DNA of 6,921 nt, taken from assembly GCA_009788135.1 (NCBI GenBank), contig WQSA01000128.1:1-6921 (forward strand), in the 5' to 3' direction. The notes below the pieces were generated by a model. The model saw only the letters and a list, made by a program, of their open reading frames with translations. It was not told where the DNA came from and searched no databases. Numbering within the stretch: the stretch's first letter is position 1; the number at the start of each line of letters is the position of its first letter. Below, one piece after another: positions 5,117 through 6,921 of the stretch. A program made the position numbers and the translations under genes. Origin of the DNA: Candidatus Fibrimonadales bacterium. Its GTDB lineage: Bacteria > Fibrobacterota > Fibrobacteria > Fibrobacterales > Fibrobacteraceae.

Positions 5117-6921
5117 AACAACTCCCCTATCACTTCGTCTATATGCGTAAACATCTTTATTTCCAAGCCATCCTTGACCAAGTCGGGAAGGTCTTCCACA
5201 TTTTTTTGATTGTCTTTTGGCAAAATAAGCTTTTTTACGCCGGAATCCAAAGCGGCCAATGATTTTTCCTTTAAACCGCCGATTGAAATTAAACGACCAA
5301 CAAGACTTACTTCGCCTGTGAACGCTACAAAAGGCGAAATCAAATTGCCCGTAAACGCAGAAAGCATAGCTATGGTAATCGCTATGCCCGCAGACGGGCC
5401 GTCTTTAGGAGTTGCTCCCTCAGGGAAATGCAGATGAATATCGTTTCTGCGGAATTTATCTTCCGGTATCTTATACTTCTTGGCACGCTCCCTGACCAAA
5501 GAAAGCGCTATTTGAGCAGACTCCTTCATCACATCGCCCAAACGGCCCGTTAATTGCAGCTTGCCTTTGCCGGGCAAAAGAATGCACTCTATATGCAAAA
5601 CATCTCCGCCCACAGGAGTCCAAGCCAAACCAGTCGTGACTCCAGCGCGCTTTTCATCTATAAGACGAGGCCCAGCAAAATCCGGAACGCCAAGATATGT
5701 TGAAAGTTGTTTTTGAGAAACCTGCGGAATGAATTTTTTCCTTGAAACCAATTCCATCGCACGCTTGCGAGCCATTGTCTCAAGCTTTCTCTCCAATTCC
5801 CTAACTCCGGCTTCTCTTGTGTATTCGCGCAGAATTCCGTTAATCGCAGAATTTGAAACCTTGAACTGCTTTGTGGAAAGAGAGTTTTGCTTGAGAATTT
5901 TGGGAATTAAAAAATCACGGGCAATGTGCTCTTTTTCAAAATGCAAATATCCGGGAATGCGAACGATTTCCATGCGATCGTAGAGAGGCGCAGGGATTCC
6001 GTCTGGAGTGTTGGCAGTCGCTACGAAAAAGACTCTGGAAAGGTCTATGCCCACTTCCATAAAATGATCGGTGAATTCCGTGTTTATTTCAGGGTCCAAA
6101 ACTTCCAGAATTGCGCTTGCGGGGTCGCCTCTGAAATCGCTGGACATTTTGTCTATTTCGTCGAGCAAAATCAAAGGATTCATGCTTTTGGCTTTGCGAA
6201 GAGCCTGCACTATGCGCCCGGGCATTGAACCTATGTATGTGCGGCGATGTCCGCGAATTTCTGCGTCGTCGTGAACACCGCCAAGCGATATGCGAGCCAG
6301 GTTTCTGTTCATGGCATTGGCTATGGACATGGCAAGAGTTGTTTTGCCAACGCCGGGAGGACCAACCAGGCATAAAATAGGGCTTTTCACATCCTTGTTT
6401 TTCAATTTCTCCGCCATTTGCAAAACGGCTATATGCTCTAAAATTCTCTCTTTCACTTTTTCCAAACCAAAGTGCTTTGCGTTCAGGCTATCGGTAGCTC
6501 TTTTTATCTCCAAAACATCTTCGGTGTAAATGCCAAAGGGAAGAGCAAGAAGCCAGTCTATGTAGTTGCGAACCACGGTGTATTCGGGATTCATGGGGTT
6601 TAGCAATTTTAAGCGAGACATCTCTTCGTCAAATTTTTCTTTGATTATTGGCGGGAATTTCTGCTCTTTCGCTTTCTTTGAAAAGTTTTCGCTATCCTGG
6701 TCGCTCGCATTTATTTCGTCCAATTCTTTTTGAAGATGGGTAATTTGCTCCTGAAGCATGTATTCTCTCTGAGAGCGTTGCATTTTTATTTCAACTTGCT
6801 GCCTGTTCAGAGATATTATTTTGTGAACTTCCAATGCCGTGTTTATGGCCAAATCTATTTTTGAATACATCTCTTCCAAAGACACGCTTTCCAAAATGCT
6901 TTGATGTTCTTCGTCCGGTAT
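5113..6921 (-). CDS. lon: ATP-dependent Lon protease, 5' end beyond the right edge
   Basis: This is a LonA-type AAA+ serine protease that unfolds and degrades damaged and selected regulatory proteins in the cytosol as a hexamer. The frame is open to the edge, giving 602 residues. By comparison with E. coli Lon about 170 residues of the N-terminal substrate-binding domain are missing. Counting from the edge: an N-domain helical region with MQRSQREYMLQEQ (about 47-59), Walker A GPPGVGKT (187-194), Walker B LILLDE (250-255), sensor-region ATANTPDGIP (301-310), and the protease domain. The catalytic dyad is intact, with Ser510 in PKDGPSAG and Lys553 in GGLKEK, separated by 43 residues as in E. 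coli. A TTG at 6894 is only an internal Leu codon; the reading frame continues upstream as IPDEEHQSI. It ends in TGA overlapping the next gene's start. The promoter is outside the window. Confidence 0.97.
   Translation of the reverse strand: MPDEEHQSILESVSLEEMYSKIDLAINTALEVHKIISLNRQQVEIKMQRSQREYMLQEQITHLQKELDEINASDQDSENFSKKAKEQKFPPIIKEKFDEEMSRLKLLNPMNPEYTVVRNYIDWLLALPFGIYTEDVLEIKRATDSLNAKHFGLEKVKERILEHIAVLQMAEKLKNKDVKSPILCLVGPPGVGKTTLAMSIANAMNRNLARISLGGVHDDAEIRGHRRTYIGSMPGRIVQALRKAKSMNPLILLDEIDKMSSDFRGDPASAILEVLDPEINTEFTDHFMEVGIDLSRVFFVATANTPDGIPAPLYDRMEIVRIPGYLHFEKEHIARDFLIPKILKQNSLSTKQFKVSNSAINGILREYTREAGVRELERKLETMARKRAMELVSRKKFIPQVSQKQLSTYLGVPDFAGPRLIDEKRAGVTTGLAWTPVGGDVLHIECILLPGKGKLQLTGRLGDVMKESAQIALSLVRERAKKYKIPEDKFRRNDIHLHFPEGATPKDGPSAGIAITIAMLSAFTGNLISPFVAFTGEVSLVGRLISIGGLKEKSLAALDSGVKKLILPKDNQKNVEDLPDLVKDGLEIKMFTHIDEVIGELF
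5122..5128 (-). promoter_or_regulatory. Ribosome binding site for the TTG start of the DUF3450-like gene
   Basis: AGGGGAG on the minus strand lies 5 nt before TTG 5116-5114 and inside the last codons of lon. It is the only convincing Shine-Dalgarno sequence seen before a start in this window, and it decides the otherwise unusual TTG start. Confidence 0.7.

Noticed and set aside
6892..6894. TTG as the start codon of lon
   Set aside because: The frame continues to the edge with Lon-like residues, and about 170 N-terminal residues expected for LonA would otherwise be missing.

Overview
The window looks like chromosomal DNA from an AT-leaning Gram-negative bacterium. Two exported proteins (a predicted outer-membrane beta-barrel and a periplasmic DUF3450-type protein), a single-copy style housekeeping lon and folA, and a glycogen/maltodextrin enzyme point that way. 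The style of the barrel protein and the combination of DUF3450 with a DPE2-like GH77 enzyme remind me of Fibrobacter-type bacteria, but this is an impression and not a proven assignment.

Layout. Positions 1-365 hold a possible partial minus-strand gene that runs off the left edge; it is unrecognised and of modest support. Positions 366-780 are non-coding and unusually structured. They contain a palindromic, MITE-like repeat (380-533) related to a solo copy at 37-70, then a C-rich tract, a hairpin (630-665), a nested inverted repeat (678-743) and a promoter-like sequence ending right at the next start codon. Two plus-strand genes follow with only 3 nt between them: a signal-peptide beta-barrel protein (781-1848) and dihydrofolate reductase folA (GTG start, 1852-2361). 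The rest of the window is a tight minus-strand cluster read right to left: lon (5' end beyond the right edge), a periplasmic coiled-coil DUF3450-type protein and a 4-alpha-glucanotransferase. folA and the glucanotransferase gene converge and overlap by 23 bp.

How the genes work together. lon and the DUF3450-type gene overlap (stop TGA inside TTGA) and are probably translationally coupled; the glucanotransferase starts 9 nt further on, so all three are probably co-transcribed. No obvious metabolic link joins a cytosolic protease, a periplasmic protein and an alpha-glucan enzyme. Likewise folA behind an outer-membrane protein looks like co-location and not a pathway.

I found no clear CRISPR array, tRNA, rRNA, transposase or defence system. 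The most interesting signals are the structured non-coding region 366-780, the DPE2-type architecture of the glucanotransferase without carbohydrate-binding modules, and a DUF3450 protein away from its usual ExbB/ExbD/TonB neighbours.
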